Shown: positions 1-7,091 of the stretch, one piece after another
Layout of the letters: each line of letters starts with the position of its first letter
Numbering within the stretch: the first letter of the stretch is position 1
Assembly (NCBI GenBank): GCA_004556985.1
Contig: SFFC01000009.1
Location: 1-38,110, forward strand
Reading direction: 5' to 3'
From: Clostridiales bacterium
Lineage (GTDB): Bacteria; Bacillota; Clostridia; Christensenellales; Aristaeellaceae
Length of the DNA: 38,110 nt
Notes under the pieces: model-generated
Told to the model about the DNA's origin: nothing
Databases searched by the model: none
Seen by the model: the letters and a program-made list of their open reading frames with translations, nothing else
Position numbers and translations under genes: made by a program

Positions 1-174
1 CATAGAGTTCTTGATCCGAATAAGCTGCGCAATAGATGCCAACAGAGCTATAGATGTTGCAATTATGCCGCCCCACGATACTGATCCATGTACCAAAATG
101 CTATATGCACACCAAACTATGAACGCAGGTACATCGCAAGCAAGAACATAAATTGCCTTTTGTAAGAGATTCAT
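1..174 (-). CDS. Partial small membrane protein, family unknown
   Basis: An open frame of 58 codons runs without a stop from an ATG at 174 down to the window edge, so the 3' part is missing. A ribosome binding site (GGAGGG) sits just upstream of the ATG. The translation starts MNLLQKAIYVLA and is very hydrophobic, with two probable membrane segments (about residues 7-28 and 34-52) and a basic RIKN at the visible end. I do not recognise the family; a tiny membrane protein, a holin-like protein or the start of a larger transporter are all possible. The codons are AT-rich (ATA, TTA, TCA, GTA), unlike the GC-rich genes to the right, which suggests recent acquisition or relaxed selection. It lies downstream of two tRNA genes read in the same direction. 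Confidence 0.5.
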   Translation of the reverse strand, partial: MNLLQKAIYVLACDVPAFIVWCAYSILVHGSVSWGGIIATSIALLASIAQLIRIKNSM

Positions 175-187
175 ATGCCCTCCATAA

Positions 188-259
188 CGTATACATTTCC
201 GTTTAATATTATATCCCAAAATGGCTGGAAAATAAAGCGGTGTATGATATATGTATACG
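188..259 (-). promoter_or_regulatory. Possible promoter with flanking inverted repeats
   Basis: Read on the minus strand, a TATAAT (208-213) lies about 34 bases upstream of the ATG at 174, but the -35 region (TTTATT at 231-236) is poor. The 9-base arms CGTATACAT (188-196) and ATGTATACG (251-259) form an inverted repeat around it and could be regulator sites. The remaining stretch to about 440 shows nothing I can identify. Confidence 0.25.
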
Positions 260-441
260 CAAATTAACATTGAGGCATAATCAAAGAACCAATCCGGAGC
301 TGCTTTGAAGAGAGGGAAGGTATGTTTTCCTGCAAAGAATACCGATGATTACATGTGTTCCAAAGTGAAGCCGCCACAGAGTACGTTTACAACCTATCGT
401 CTTTGGCCCTTTCCCCAAGGTTGCACATCCGTTGCATGAAA

Positions 442-463
442 AAAGCGCCAAAGACGGCGCTTT
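442..463 (-). terminator. Second tRNA-operon terminator
   Basis: AAAGCGCC (442-449) pairs with GGCGCTTT (456-463) around a 6-base loop. On the minus strand the stem is followed by a run of six T. It lies downstream of the first tRNA terminator, giving a tandem arrangement. Confidence 0.6.
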
Positions 464-486
464 ATGCAAAAGAGACAAAAAAAGAA

Positions 487-508
487 CCGGAAACCTTTCG
501 GTTTCCGG
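487..508 (-). terminator. tRNA-operon terminator
   Basis: A 9-bp perfect stem, CCGGAAACC (487-495) with GGTTTCCGG (500-508), and a 4-base loop. On the minus strand it is followed by TTCTTTTTTT. It begins seven bases after the CCA end of tRNA-Pro, as expected for an intrinsic terminator of this two-tRNA transcript. Confidence 0.85.
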
Positions 509-515
509 CTTTTTC

Positions 516-592
516 TGGTCGAGGTGACAGGATTTGAACCTGCGACCTTTTGGTCCCGAACCAAACGCGCTACCAAACTGCGCTACACCTCG
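516..592 (-). tRNA. tRNA-Pro (anticodon CGG)
   Basis: The 77-base minus-strand sequence folds as a full cloverleaf. The acceptor stem pairs CGAGGTG with CACCTCG, the D-arm contains the usual TAGCGCAG start, the anticodon stem TTTGG/CCAAA carries loop TTCGGGA, and the T-arm contains GGTTCAAATCC. Anticodon CGG reads proline codon CCG. The 3' CCA is encoded (516-518). It is the second gene of a two-tRNA transcript, three bases after tRNA-Thr. Confidence 0.96.
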
Positions 593-595
593 ACA

Positions 596-671
596 TGGAG
601 CCAATGAAGGGACTCGAACCCTTGACCTGCTGATTACGAATCAGCTGCTCTACCAACTGAGCCACATTGGC
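596..671 (-). tRNA. tRNA-Thr (anticodon CGT)
   Basis: A 76-base minus-strand cloverleaf. The acceptor stem pairs GCCAATG with CATTGGC, the D-arm starts GGCTCAG, the anticodon stem CTGAT/ATCAG carries loop TCGTA (anticodon CGT, reading ACG), and the T-arm contains GGTTCGAGTCC. The 3' CCA is encoded at 596-598. It is the promoter-proximal tRNA of the pair. Confidence 0.96.
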
Positions 672-711
672 GTTGTGGGCTCGCTCGTCACGAATCACCT
701 GACAAGAAAGG

Positions 712-740
712 ATTATATCAGAACCGGATCGGAAAGTCAA
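712..740 (-). promoter_or_regulatory. Promoter of the tRNA-Thr/tRNA-Pro unit
   Basis: On the minus strand TTGACT (735-740) and a perfect TATAAT (712-717) are 17 bp apart, placing the start about 34 bases before the tRNA-Thr 5' end. This is a near-consensus sigma-A-type promoter, as usual for stable RNA genes. Confidence 0.88.
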
Positions 741-801
741 CCCCATTTTTTACTTTTTTTGATTTTCTTCCGGTGATTCGTCAAAAGCCGCATTCCTCTG
801 T

Positions 802-830
802 TTTACAAACGGGGGGCGGTCATGTATAAT
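802..830 (+). promoter_or_regulatory. Promoter of the binding-protein gene at 880
   Basis: TTTACA (802-807) and TATAAT (825-830) are separated by 17 bp. An in-frame ATG at 829 overlaps the -10 box and so lies upstream of the expected transcript start, which supports the ATG at 880 as the real start. Confidence 0.82.
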
Positions 831-879
831 GGAGGAAAAGAAGACCGGGCTTGCGGAACACCGAAAGGAGAGCGGGAGG

Positions 880-1839
880 ATGAAGAAGAGCAGGTTGTTG
901 GGGCTGCTGCTGGCGCTTATGTTTGTGATGGGCGGCGCAGCGCTGGGGGAGCCAGAGAGGACGTTTGTCGTGGGCATTTGCCAGTCCGCGCAGCATGAGG
1001 CGCTTAAGGACGCGGCGGAGGGCTTCTGCGATGCGCTGGGGCAGGCGCTGGGCGATCGGGTGCGCTTTGAAACGTATCAGGCCAACGGCGACTTTGGCAC
1101 ATGCACGATGATCATGAATACGCTTGTGTCCGGTGAGGTCGATCTGATTCTCGCCGATGCGACGATGGCGCTGCAGGCCGCCGCGTCTGCAACCGACAGC
1201 ATTCCCATCCTGGGCGTCGCCGTGACGGATTTCGCCGCGGCGCTTGAGCTGGATGTGTTTGACGGCACAGTCGGCGGCAACATCTCCGGTGTTTCCGACC
1301 GAATCGACGCCGCGGCGGCGGCAGATGCCATCGTGCAGCTCTGCCCGGATGCGGCGCGCATCGGCGTGCTGTATTGCTCCTCGGAGCCGAACTCCCGGGT
1401 GCAGATCGGGGAGATGCGCGCGGAGTTGGCGCGCCGGGGCATCGACTGTGGCGCATTCCCCTTCATCGACTCGGGGGATCTGAGCGCTGTGACGCAGGCG
1501 GCTGTGGCCTGGAGCGATGTGCTCTATATCCCGACGGACAACACGGTGGCGGCCCATGCCCAGCTCGTCGCCAACGTCTGCCTGCCGGAGGGCGTGCCCG
1601 TCGTGACGGGCGACGAGAGCACCTGCGCGGTTTGCGGCGCTGCGTCGATCGCCGTCGATTATACCGCGCTGGGTCAGGAAGCGGGAAGGATGGCGGCACA
1701 GGTGCTCCTCGGCACGCAGGAGATCGGTGAAATGCCGGTCCGCTATGCGCCGGGGTTGAAGAAGAGCTGCGCTGCCGACCGGTGCGCAGCGCTGGGCATT
1801 GCCATCCCGGAGGGCTATGACCTGATGGAGACGGATTGA
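880..1839 (+). CDS. ABC transporter substrate-binding protein, TrpX/PF04392-like
   Basis: A 319-residue secreted binding protein. Residues 1-22 form a classical signal peptide (MKKSRLLGLLLALMF core). There is no lipobox cysteine, so it is either released or held by an uncleaved signal. The mature part has the two-lobe layout of the ABC_sub_bind family (PF04392, which includes tryptophan-binding TrpX), with recognisable segments PEGVPVVTGDE, AVDYTALGQEAG and RIGVLYCSSEPNS. The start is fixed by AAAGGAG eight bases before the ATG and by the promoter at 802-830. Family members normally sit beside a permease and an ATPase; here the next gene is a CcdA-thioredoxin fusion 66 bases on, so the partner transporter must be elsewhere or the role is different. 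The ligand cannot be read from sequence. Confidence 0.85.
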   Translation: MKKSRLLGLLLALMFVMGGAALGEPERTFVVGICQSAQHEALKDAAEGFCDALGQALGDRVRFETYQANGDFGTCTMIMNTLVSGEVDLILADATMALQAAASATDSIPILGVAVTDFAAALELDVFDGTVGGNISGVSDRIDAAAAADAIVQLCPDAARIGVLYCSSEPNSRVQIGEMRAELARRGIDCGAFPFIDSGDLSAVTQAAVAWSDVLYIPTDNTVAAHAQLVANVCLPEGVPVVTGDESTCAVCGAASIAVDYTALGQEAGRMAAQVLLGTQEIGEMPVRYAPGLKKSCAADRCAALGIAIPEGYDLMETD

Positions 1840-1905
1840 GCCCGGAATGGGCTGAAAAACACCCTGTGCGGAACCTGACGGACGCTGCGGAGAGGAGAAT
1901 ATGCT

Positions 1906-3159
1906 TTGGATGCTTTGACGACATTTCTGGAAGGACTGATGTCCTTCGTTTCGCCCTGTGTGCTGCCGATGCTGCCGGTCTACGTGCTCTATTTCACTGG
2001 CGGGGAGGGAGAACCACGAAGGAGAAGGACGCTGCTGCGCGCAGCCTGCTTTGTGCTGGGCTTTACGCTGGTGTTCGTGCTGCTGGGCGTGTTTGCCGGG
2101 ACGCTGGGGGCGCTGCTCATGCGCTGGCAGCGCACGGTTTCGATCGTCACCGGCGTGATCATCGCGCTTTTGGGCCTCCACTTTGCCGGAATCCTGCATA
2201 TCGGCGTGCTTGATAAAACGCTGCGCCCCGCGGCGCGTCTGCAGCCGACGGGCTGCGTCTCCTGCCTGCTGCTGGGCGCGCTTTTCTCCGTTGGCTGGAC
2301 GCCGTGCACGGGGCCGATGCTCGGCGCGGCGATGATGCTCGCGGCGAACCGGGGCAACGCCGGCGCCGGCGCATTTCTGCTGCTTTGCTATGGGCTGGGG
2401 CTGGGCGTGCCGTTTGTGCTCTGCGCGCTGACGATTGACGCCCTCAAGGGCGCGCTCGACAGGATCAAGCGCCACTACCGCGTGATCAACCGCGTTTGCG
2501 GCGTGTTCCTGATCGTGGTCGGCGTTCTGATGGCGACGGGTCTGTATGCGCGCCTGCCGTCGCTGCTCTCCGCCGCGCAGACGGCGGCTCCCGAAGCGGC
2601 GGTTCAGACGCCCGTACCGCAGGAGGAGGCGCCGTCGCCCGTCCCCGTGCAGGAAGAGCAGACGCCCGCCCCGGCGCCCGAGACGACGCAGGCACCCGAG
2701 CAAGAGAAGGAAGCCGAGGCGGCCGGACCTGTGCAGAAGAACATGGCGCCGGATTTTATCGTCTTCGACGCGGCGGGTGAGACTGTCAGGCTGAGCGAAA
2801 AGCGGGGCAGACCTGTCGTCGTCAACCTCTTCGCGAGCTGGTGCGGCCCCTGCCAGAGGGAAATGCCGCTCTTTGAGACGGTCTGGCAGGAATATGGCGA
2901 GAGGATCGAGTTCATGATGGTCGACCTCTGCGGCGCCGGCTTTGACGACAAGGAGGCCGCAAAGGCGCTCGTCGAGCAGGCGGGCTACACGTTCCCCGTC
3001 TATTTCGACGACGGCAGCCAGGCGGCGGCCCATTACGCCGTACGCAGCATTCCGACCTCGGTTTTTGTCGCGGAGGACGGAGAGATGATCGGCAAATGGG
3101 TCGGCATGATCGACGAGCAGTCGCTGCGGGGCTATCTGGACATGCTGCTCGGGGAATGA
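1906..3159 (+). CDS. CcdA-TlpA fusion: membrane thiol transporter with outward thioredoxin domain
   Basis: A 417-residue fusion. Residues 1-215 are a six-helix CcdA/DsbD-beta module with its two signature cysteines, C18 in SPCVLPMLP and C134 in GWTPCTGP. This family carries electrons from cytosolic thioredoxin across the membrane. Residues about 221-278 are a Pro/Glu/Ala-rich linker. Residues about 279-417 are a TlpA/ResA-like thioredoxin domain with active site WCGPC (312-316) and the cis-proline segment RSIPTS. Together they would reduce extracytoplasmic disulfides. The start is a TTG eight bases after AGAGGAG; the nearby ATG at 1901 is out of frame and stops after five codons. Such fusions are known in anaerobes. 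The 66-base gap to the binding-protein gene, with no terminator seen, suggests co-transcription. The stop codon is one base from that of the convergent lysR gene. Confidence 0.92.
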   Translation: MDALTTFLEGLMSFVSPCVLPMLPVYVLYFTGGEGEPRRRRTLLRAACFVLGFTLVFVLLGVFAGTLGALLMRWQRTVSIVTGVIIALLGLHFAGILHIGVLDKTLRPAARLQPTGCVSCLLLGALFSVGWTPCTGPMLGAAMMLAANRGNAGAGAFLLLCYGLGLGVPFVLCALTIDALKGALDRIKRHYRVINRVCGVFLIVVGVLMATGLYARLPSLLSAAQTAAPEAAVQTPVPQEEAPSPVPVQEEQTPAPAPETTQAPEQEKEAEAAGPVQKNMAPDFIVFDAAGETVRLSEKRGRPVVVNLFASWCGPCQREMPLFETVWQEYGERIEFMMVDLCGAGFDDKEAAKALVEQAGYTFPVYFDDGSQAAAHYAVRSIPTSVFVAEDGEMIGKWVGMIDEQSLRGYLDMLLGE

Positions 3160-3160
3160 G

Positions 3161-4081
3161 TCACTCGCGGTAGGCGGTCATGGCGCGGAAACGGCTGCTG
3201 ATGAGCGAGAAGAGCGCCTCGGCGGCGGCCGATGGCGTCTCCTCCGAAGCATGCACCATGAACAGCGGCGGCAGGAAGGGCTTGGCGTAGAGATGGTAAT
3301 GCGCGAGCCTGGACATCAGCCCGCCGTCACACAGCAGCGCGAGGAACGGGCTGAGCATCACCAGGCCGTCACTGACGCAGCAATGCCGCGCGGTTTCGGA
3401 CGGGTCGCAGACGATGCTGACCTGCGGCGTGAAGCCCTCCTGAACGATGAGGCTGTTGTAAAGCGCGTGCAGCGGGTTGCTCTGCGGCGGCATGACGAAG
3501 CGCTCCGCCTTCGCCTCGGAGAGGCGGATGGTCGAGCCGGAGAAGATGCGCTGCGCGAGCGCCGTCTGCCGTCCCGCCAGCAGGACGATCTCCTCGGAAG
3601 CGATCTGGCGGTAGACCAGAGAGCTGCGCGGGGATTCGCAGGTAAAAAACGCCATGTCCAGCTCCCGGCGTTCGAGCATCCCGCTGAGGGATTCCTCCGT
3701 GCCCGAGGTTACATGCAGGACGATGTCCGGATAGGCGCGCCGAAAGTCGGCGAGCACCTGCGGCACAAGGCCGCCTGCGCGATCGGGCATCATGCCGATG
3801 TGCAGGGCGGTCTGCGAGGCGCCGTGAAGCTGGCGGATGGCCTCGTCGAGCTGTGTCTCGATGCGCAGGATGCGCCGGGCCGCCTGCGCGTACAGCTCGC
3901 CCGCGGGCGTCAGCGTCAGCGGCGAACGGCCGCGCACGAAGATCGGTTCGCCGAGCTGGCTTTCGATCTGCCTTACGGTCTGCGAGAGCGTCGGCTGGGT
4001 GATATACAGCGCGCGGGCGGCGGATGTGAAGCTGCCCTCGCGCAGGATGGTCAGGATGATCTGGGCATGCCGCGTATTCAT
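3161..4081 (-). CDS. LysR-family transcriptional regulator
   Basis: A 306-residue LysR-type regulator. Residues 1-60 hold the winged helix-turn-helix (MNTRHAQIILTILREGSF, AARALYITQPTLSQ, IESQLGEPIFVRG). The rest is the two-subdomain effector-binding region (LHIGMMPDRAGGLVPQVL onward). The ATG at 4081 follows GGAGGA by five bases; a longer open frame upstream lacks a ribosome binding site. It is divergent from the Xaa-Pro aminopeptidase gene, and its promoter is back to back with that gene's promoter, so the aminopeptidase gene is the likeliest target. The inducer is unknown. The 3' end abuts the CcdA-TlpA gene tail to tail with one base between the stops. Confidence 0.93.
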   Translation of the reverse strand: MNTRHAQIILTILREGSFTSAARALYITQPTLSQTVRQIESQLGEPIFVRGRSPLTLTPAGELYAQAARRILRIETQLDEAIRQLHGASQTALHIGMMPDRAGGLVPQVLADFRRAYPDIVLHVTSGTEESLSGMLERRELDMAFFTCESPRSSLVYRQIASEEIVLLAGRQTALAQRIFSGSTIRLSEAKAERFVMPPQSNPLHALYNSLIVQEGFTPQVSIVCDPSETARHCCVSDGLVMLSPFLALLCDGGLMSRLAHYHLYAKPFLPPLFMVHASEETPSAAAEALFSLISSRFRAMTAYRE

Positions 4082-4111
4082 GGGGATTCCTCCGTGGGCG
4101 ATGGATTGGGC

Positions 4112-4146
4112 TGTTCCGGCCCCGCCGTGCGAACCGGCCCGGAACA
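4112..4146 (-). repeat. Inverted repeat in the lysR leader
   Basis: TGTTCCGG (4112-4119) and CCGGAACA (4139-4146) are perfect 8-base inverted arms separated by 19 GC-rich bases. They lie in the ~105-base untranslated leader of lysR and could form an RNA hairpin or be an operator. Confidence 0.4.
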
Positions 4147-4192
4147 TAGACCAGGCTTGGAAGGCGCTTTACAAGCGGGAACGTCCGCCTCT

Positions 4193-4221
4193 ATTGTAGG
4201 GGATGGCGCGGCGTTTGTCCA
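4193..4221 (-). promoter_or_regulatory. Promoter of lysR
   Basis: On the minus strand TGGACA (4216-4221) and TACAAT (4193-4198) are 17 bp apart. The start point would be near 4186, leaving a leader of about 105 bases before the ATG at 4081. The -35 lies 31 bases from the -35 of the divergent aminopeptidase promoter. Confidence 0.6.
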
Positions 4222-4252
4222 TGAAAACCGCGAAAAAAGGGAGAGACGGGGA

Positions 4253-4281
4253 TTGAGCGTCCGCCGCCGGCGGTGTATAAT
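4253..4281 (+). promoter_or_regulatory. Promoter of the Xaa-Pro aminopeptidase gene
   Basis: TTGAGC (4253-4258) and TATAAT (4276-4281) are separated by 17 bp. The gene has a strong ribosome binding site (AAAGGAGGAG, 4298-4307) ahead of the ATG at 4316. Confidence 0.8.
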
Positions 4282-4315
4282 AGGGGCGGATTTTGGCAAA
4301 GGAGGAGTTTTTTTC

Positions 4316-6109
4316 ATGAACGTACAGGAGCGCATCGCCGCTTTCCGGCGGAGGATGGCGGAGGAAGGCTTTGAGGCCGTGATCGTGCCGACGGCGGACA
4401 GTCACGCATCCGAATATATCGCAGATCACTGCAAGACCCGGGAGTGGCTCTGCGGCTTCACCGGCTCGGCCGGCACGCTGGTCGTCGCGCGCGAGGAGGC
4501 GGCGCTCTTTGCCGACGGACGCTATTTCATTCAGGCGGAGCGCCAGCTCGAGGGCAGCGGCGTCACGCTGATGCGCATGGGCACGGCGGGCGTGCCGACG
4601 ATGGAGGAATACGTGCTTGGGCTGGCCGCGAAGGGCGGGAAAATTGGCGTCGATTTTGCCGTCGTCAGCGCGAAGTTCGCCAGGGAGCTGGGCGGCAAGC
4701 TTGAGAAGGCGGGCGCCTCCCTCGCCGATACGGGCGACTGGTTTGACGCGCTCTGGACGGATCGTCCCCCGATGCCGCAGGAGAAGGCCTTCGCGCTTGA
4801 GGCGCGCTATGCGGGCCGCAGCATACAGGAGAAGCTCGAGGCCATTCGCCGGGAGGTGCGCAAGGCGGGCGCGGACGTGCATGTGTGCAACGTGCTCGAC
4901 GACATCGCCTGGACGCTCAACGTGCGCGGCGGCGATGTGCTCAACACGCCGGTGGTCATGAGCTACCTCATCGTGACGGCGGACGATGCCGCCTGGTTTG
5001 TCGATCCCGCGAAGGCGGACGGCGCGCTGCGCGGCGTGCTCGCGCAGGCAGGCGTGCGCGTCTGCGCATACGACGCGATCGGCGCAGAGCTGGCGAAGCT
5101 GCCTGCGGGTACCCGCGTGATGGCGGATGAGAGCAAGCTGACCGCCGGCCTGCGCGCGGCGCTTTCGCAGGCGGAGATCGTTCAGCACGAAAACCCGGCC
5201 TTTACCATGAAGGCGATCAAGAACGAGACGGAGCTTGCCAACCTCCGCCTGGCGCATCTGCGCGACGGCGCGGCCGTCACGCGGCTGATGTACTGGCTCA
5301 AGACCAACGTGGGGCGCATCCCGATGACCGAGATCAGCGTCAGCGATCGCCTGCTTGCGCTTCGCCAGGAGCAGGAGGGCTTCATCTCCCCGAGCTTCAA
5401 CACGATCTGTGCCTACCGCGCCAACGCGGCGATGATGCATTACAGCGCCACGCCCGAGACGGACGCCGCGCTCGAGCCGCGCGACCTGCTGCTCATCGAC
5501 TCCGGCGGACAGTATTACGAGGGCACGACCGACATCACCCGCACGTTCGCGTTGGGCGAGGTCGCGCCGGAACAGAAGAAGCACTTTACCGCCGTGCTCT
5601 GCAGCATGATCAACCTCGCGAGCGCGAAGTTCCTGCACGGCTGCAGCGGCATTGCGCTCGACATCCTCGCGCGCGGGCCGATCTGGGACATGGGCATCGA
5701 CTACCGCTGCGGCACGGGCCACGGCGTCGGCTATCTGCTCAGCGTCCACGAGGGGCCCAACAGCTTCCGCTGGCACAAGTCCGCGACGCGCAGCGAGGAC
5801 ACGGTGCTTGAAAAGGGCATGGTCACGACCGACGAGCCGGGCATCTACATCGAGGGAAGCCACGGCATCCGCACGGAGAACGAGCTGGTCTGCCGCGAGA
5901 TGGAAAGCAACGAATACGGCCAGTTCATGGGCTTTGAGACGATGACCTGCTGCCCGATCGATCTGGATGCCGTGCTGCCGGAGCAGATGACGGCCAGGCA
6001 GCGCGAATGGCTCAACGAGTATCACGCCTTTGTGCGCGAGTCCCTCCTTGAGCGGATGGAAAACGACGCGGAGCGCGAGTGGCTCAAAGAGGCGACGCGG
6101 TCGATCTGA
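4316..6109 (+). CDS. pepP: Xaa-Pro aminopeptidase (aminopeptidase P, M24B family)
   Basis: A 597-residue cytosolic metallopeptidase that removes an N-terminal residue preceding proline. It is the long, three-domain form (eukaryotic XPNPEP1-like): creatinase-type N-terminal domain (about 1-150), second creatinase-like domain (about 155-300), M24 catalytic domain (about 310-530) and a short C-terminal M24 extension (about 535-597). The metal ligands are all visible: D395 (LLIDSGGQ), D406 (TTDITRTF), H469 (GTGHGVGY), E507 (TTDEPGIY) and E521 (GIRTENELV). The ATG at 4316 has a very strong ribosome binding site; an open frame extends much further upstream but crosses the divergent lysR gene and its promoter, so it is not used. 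The gene is monocistronic, with its own promoter and terminator. It is probably influenced by the divergent LysR regulator, which is inference. Confidence 0.95.
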   Translation: MNVQERIAAFRRRMAEEGFEAVIVPTADSHASEYIADHCKTREWLCGFTGSAGTLVVAREEAALFADGRYFIQAERQLEGSGVTLMRMGTAGVPTMEEYVLGLAAKGGKIGVDFAVVSAKFARELGGKLEKAGASLADTGDWFDALWTDRPPMPQEKAFALEARYAGRSIQEKLEAIRREVRKAGADVHVCNVLDDIAWTLNVRGGDVLNTPVVMSYLIVTADDAAWFVDPAKADGALRGVLAQAGVRVCAYDAIGAELAKLPAGTRVMADESKLTAGLRAALSQAEIVQHENPAFTMKAIKNETELANLRLAHLRDGAAVTRLMYWLKTNVGRIPMTEISVSDRLLALRQEQEGFISPSFNTICAYRANAAMMHYSATPETDAALEPRDLLLIDSGGQYYEGTTDITRTFALGEVAPEQKKHFTAVLCSMINLASAKFLHGCSGIALDILARGPIWDMGIDYRCGTGHGVGYLLSVHEGPNSFRWHKSATRSEDTVLEKGMVTTDEPGIYIEGSHGIRTENELVCREMESNEYGQFMGFETMTCCPIDLDAVLPEQMTARQREWLNEYHAFVRESLLERMENDAEREWLKEATRSI

Positions 6110-6143
6110 CCCTGCGGCGCACGCCTAAAACCGCATAAAGCTC

Positions 6144-6172
6144 AAGGGGCTTCCGGTTTGGAAGCCCCTTTT
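6144..6172 (+). terminator. Terminator after pepP
   Basis: An 11-bp perfect stem (AAGGGGCTTCC with GGAAGCCCCTT) and a 5-base loop, ending in TTTT. It sits between pepP and the convergent merR-like gene. The minus-strand side lacks a clear T-run, so it mainly serves pepP. Confidence 0.85.
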
Positions 6173-6189
6173 GCACACATAGAAGCCGT

Positions 6190-6999
6190 TTACTCGCTGA
6201 CCGGCAGGATCAGCTCGGAATAATGGCGCATCCGGTCGCGCTCATCCCGGAACCAGGCGTACTGGCGCGTGTATCCGGCGCAGACGGGCGTGAGCTTCCG
6301 CTCACGGATAAACGCGAGCGCCGCGTCGATGGCAGGCTGGATGGAGCTGACCTCGGGCGGGCAGAGCTCAAAGACGACGCGCACGGCGCGTGGCCCGGCG
6401 GAGAGGGCCATGCGCGAAAAATCAGCGCGGATCGCGGTCAGGTATTCTACCGGCGCGCAGACGCCCGTGCGCAGCGGCACGCTCCTGCCGCGCAGCAGGT
6501 CGAGCGGGACGACGGTGCAATAGCTCGTCAGCGGCAGCGCGTCGATCAGATCCCGGAGCAGGGGCGTTGTCGGTACGCTCGTCCACAGTGCGGCGACGGA
6601 GTCAAAGTCCACCAGGTAGGCGGCGGAGCCGGCGGTCAGCTGAGGCTTCAGGCAAACGGCCGGGCTGTCGCGCAGCACGTCGGTTGCTGCACTCAGGCGG
6701 TTGTAGATGGCGCGGGTGAACTCGATCTGCATCCGGAGCTTGCGGCGCTGATCGTCCATCATCGCGATCAGCTCCTCAAGGGTGCAGCTCGTCATGATCT
6801 TGCGCACCTCGTCGAGCGAGAAGCCGAGCTTTTGCAGGCTCTTGATGATGCCCAGGCGCTGCACATCCTGAATCGAAAACCGGCGAAAGCCGCTGGAGGC
6901 CGTCCTGTCCGGGGTGAGGAGCCCCTTTTCCTCGTAATAGCGCAGCGCCTCCGGCGTCAGGCCATAGGCGATGGAGAGCGCGCTGATGGATACCTTCAT
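6190..6999 (-). CDS. MerR-family transcriptional regulator with GyrI-like sensor domain
   Basis: A 269-residue regulator. Residues 1-70 are a MerR winged helix-turn-helix (YGLTPEALRYYEEKGLLTP, FRRFSIQDVQRLGIIKSL). A helical linker follows (about 75-110, TSCTLEELIAMMDDQRRKLRM), then a C-terminal region of about 150 residues resembling GyrI/BmrR-type small-molecule-binding domains. There is no cysteine pattern typical of metal sensors, so an organic ligand is more likely. The ATG at 6999 has AGGAGG six bases upstream. It is divergent from the secreted flavoprotein gene, whose promoter has the 19-bp spacer and central dyad typical of MerR targets. That makes the flavoprotein its likely target. 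Confidence 0.9.
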   Translation of the reverse strand: MKVSISALSIAYGLTPEALRYYEEKGLLTPDRTASSGFRRFSIQDVQRLGIIKSLQKLGFSLDEVRKIMTSCTLEELIAMMDDQRRKLRMQIEFTRAIYNRLSAATDVLRDSPAVCLKPQLTAGSAAYLVDFDSVAALWTSVPTTPLLRDLIDALPLTSYCTVVPLDLLRGRSVPLRTGVCAPVEYLTAIRADFSRMALSAGPRAVRVVFELCPPEVSSIQPAIDAALAFIRERKLTPVCAGYTRQYAWFRDERDRMRHYSELILPVSE

Positions 7000-7060
7000 G
7001 GGGAGCCTCCTGTACATCATCGGGAAATTGACAGTTTCATCACAAAATTGAAAAAGCCTC

Positions 7061-7091
7061 TTGATTCTCAAGTCGCTTGAGATTGTATAAT
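7061..7091 (+). promoter_or_regulatory. MerR-type promoter and operator of the flavoprotein gene
   Basis: TTGATT (7061-7066) and TATAAT (7086-7091) are separated by 19 bp instead of 17. The spacer holds a perfect 7-3-7 dyad, TCTCAAG-TCG-CTTGAGA (7066-7082). An over-long spacer carrying a central dyad is the known hallmark of promoters activated by MerR-family proteins, which twist the DNA to realign the boxes. The adjacent divergent gene encodes a MerR regulator. Confidence 0.85.

Noticed and set aside
829..879. Earlier ATG for the binding-protein gene at 829
   Set aside because: It overlaps the -10 box and so precedes the expected transcript start. The ATG at 880 gives a proper signal peptide and ribosome binding site.
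820..3033. A 737-codon minus-strand open frame opposite the binding protein and CcdA-TlpA genes
   Set aside because: Low-complexity Arg/His-rich translation, no start signal, and it overlaps two clear genes.
4169..6025. A 618-codon minus-strand open frame opposite pepP
   Set aside because: Its translation is rich in Arg, His and Ala with no domain, and it mirrors the pepP gene, whose metal ligands are all present. It is a shadow frame.
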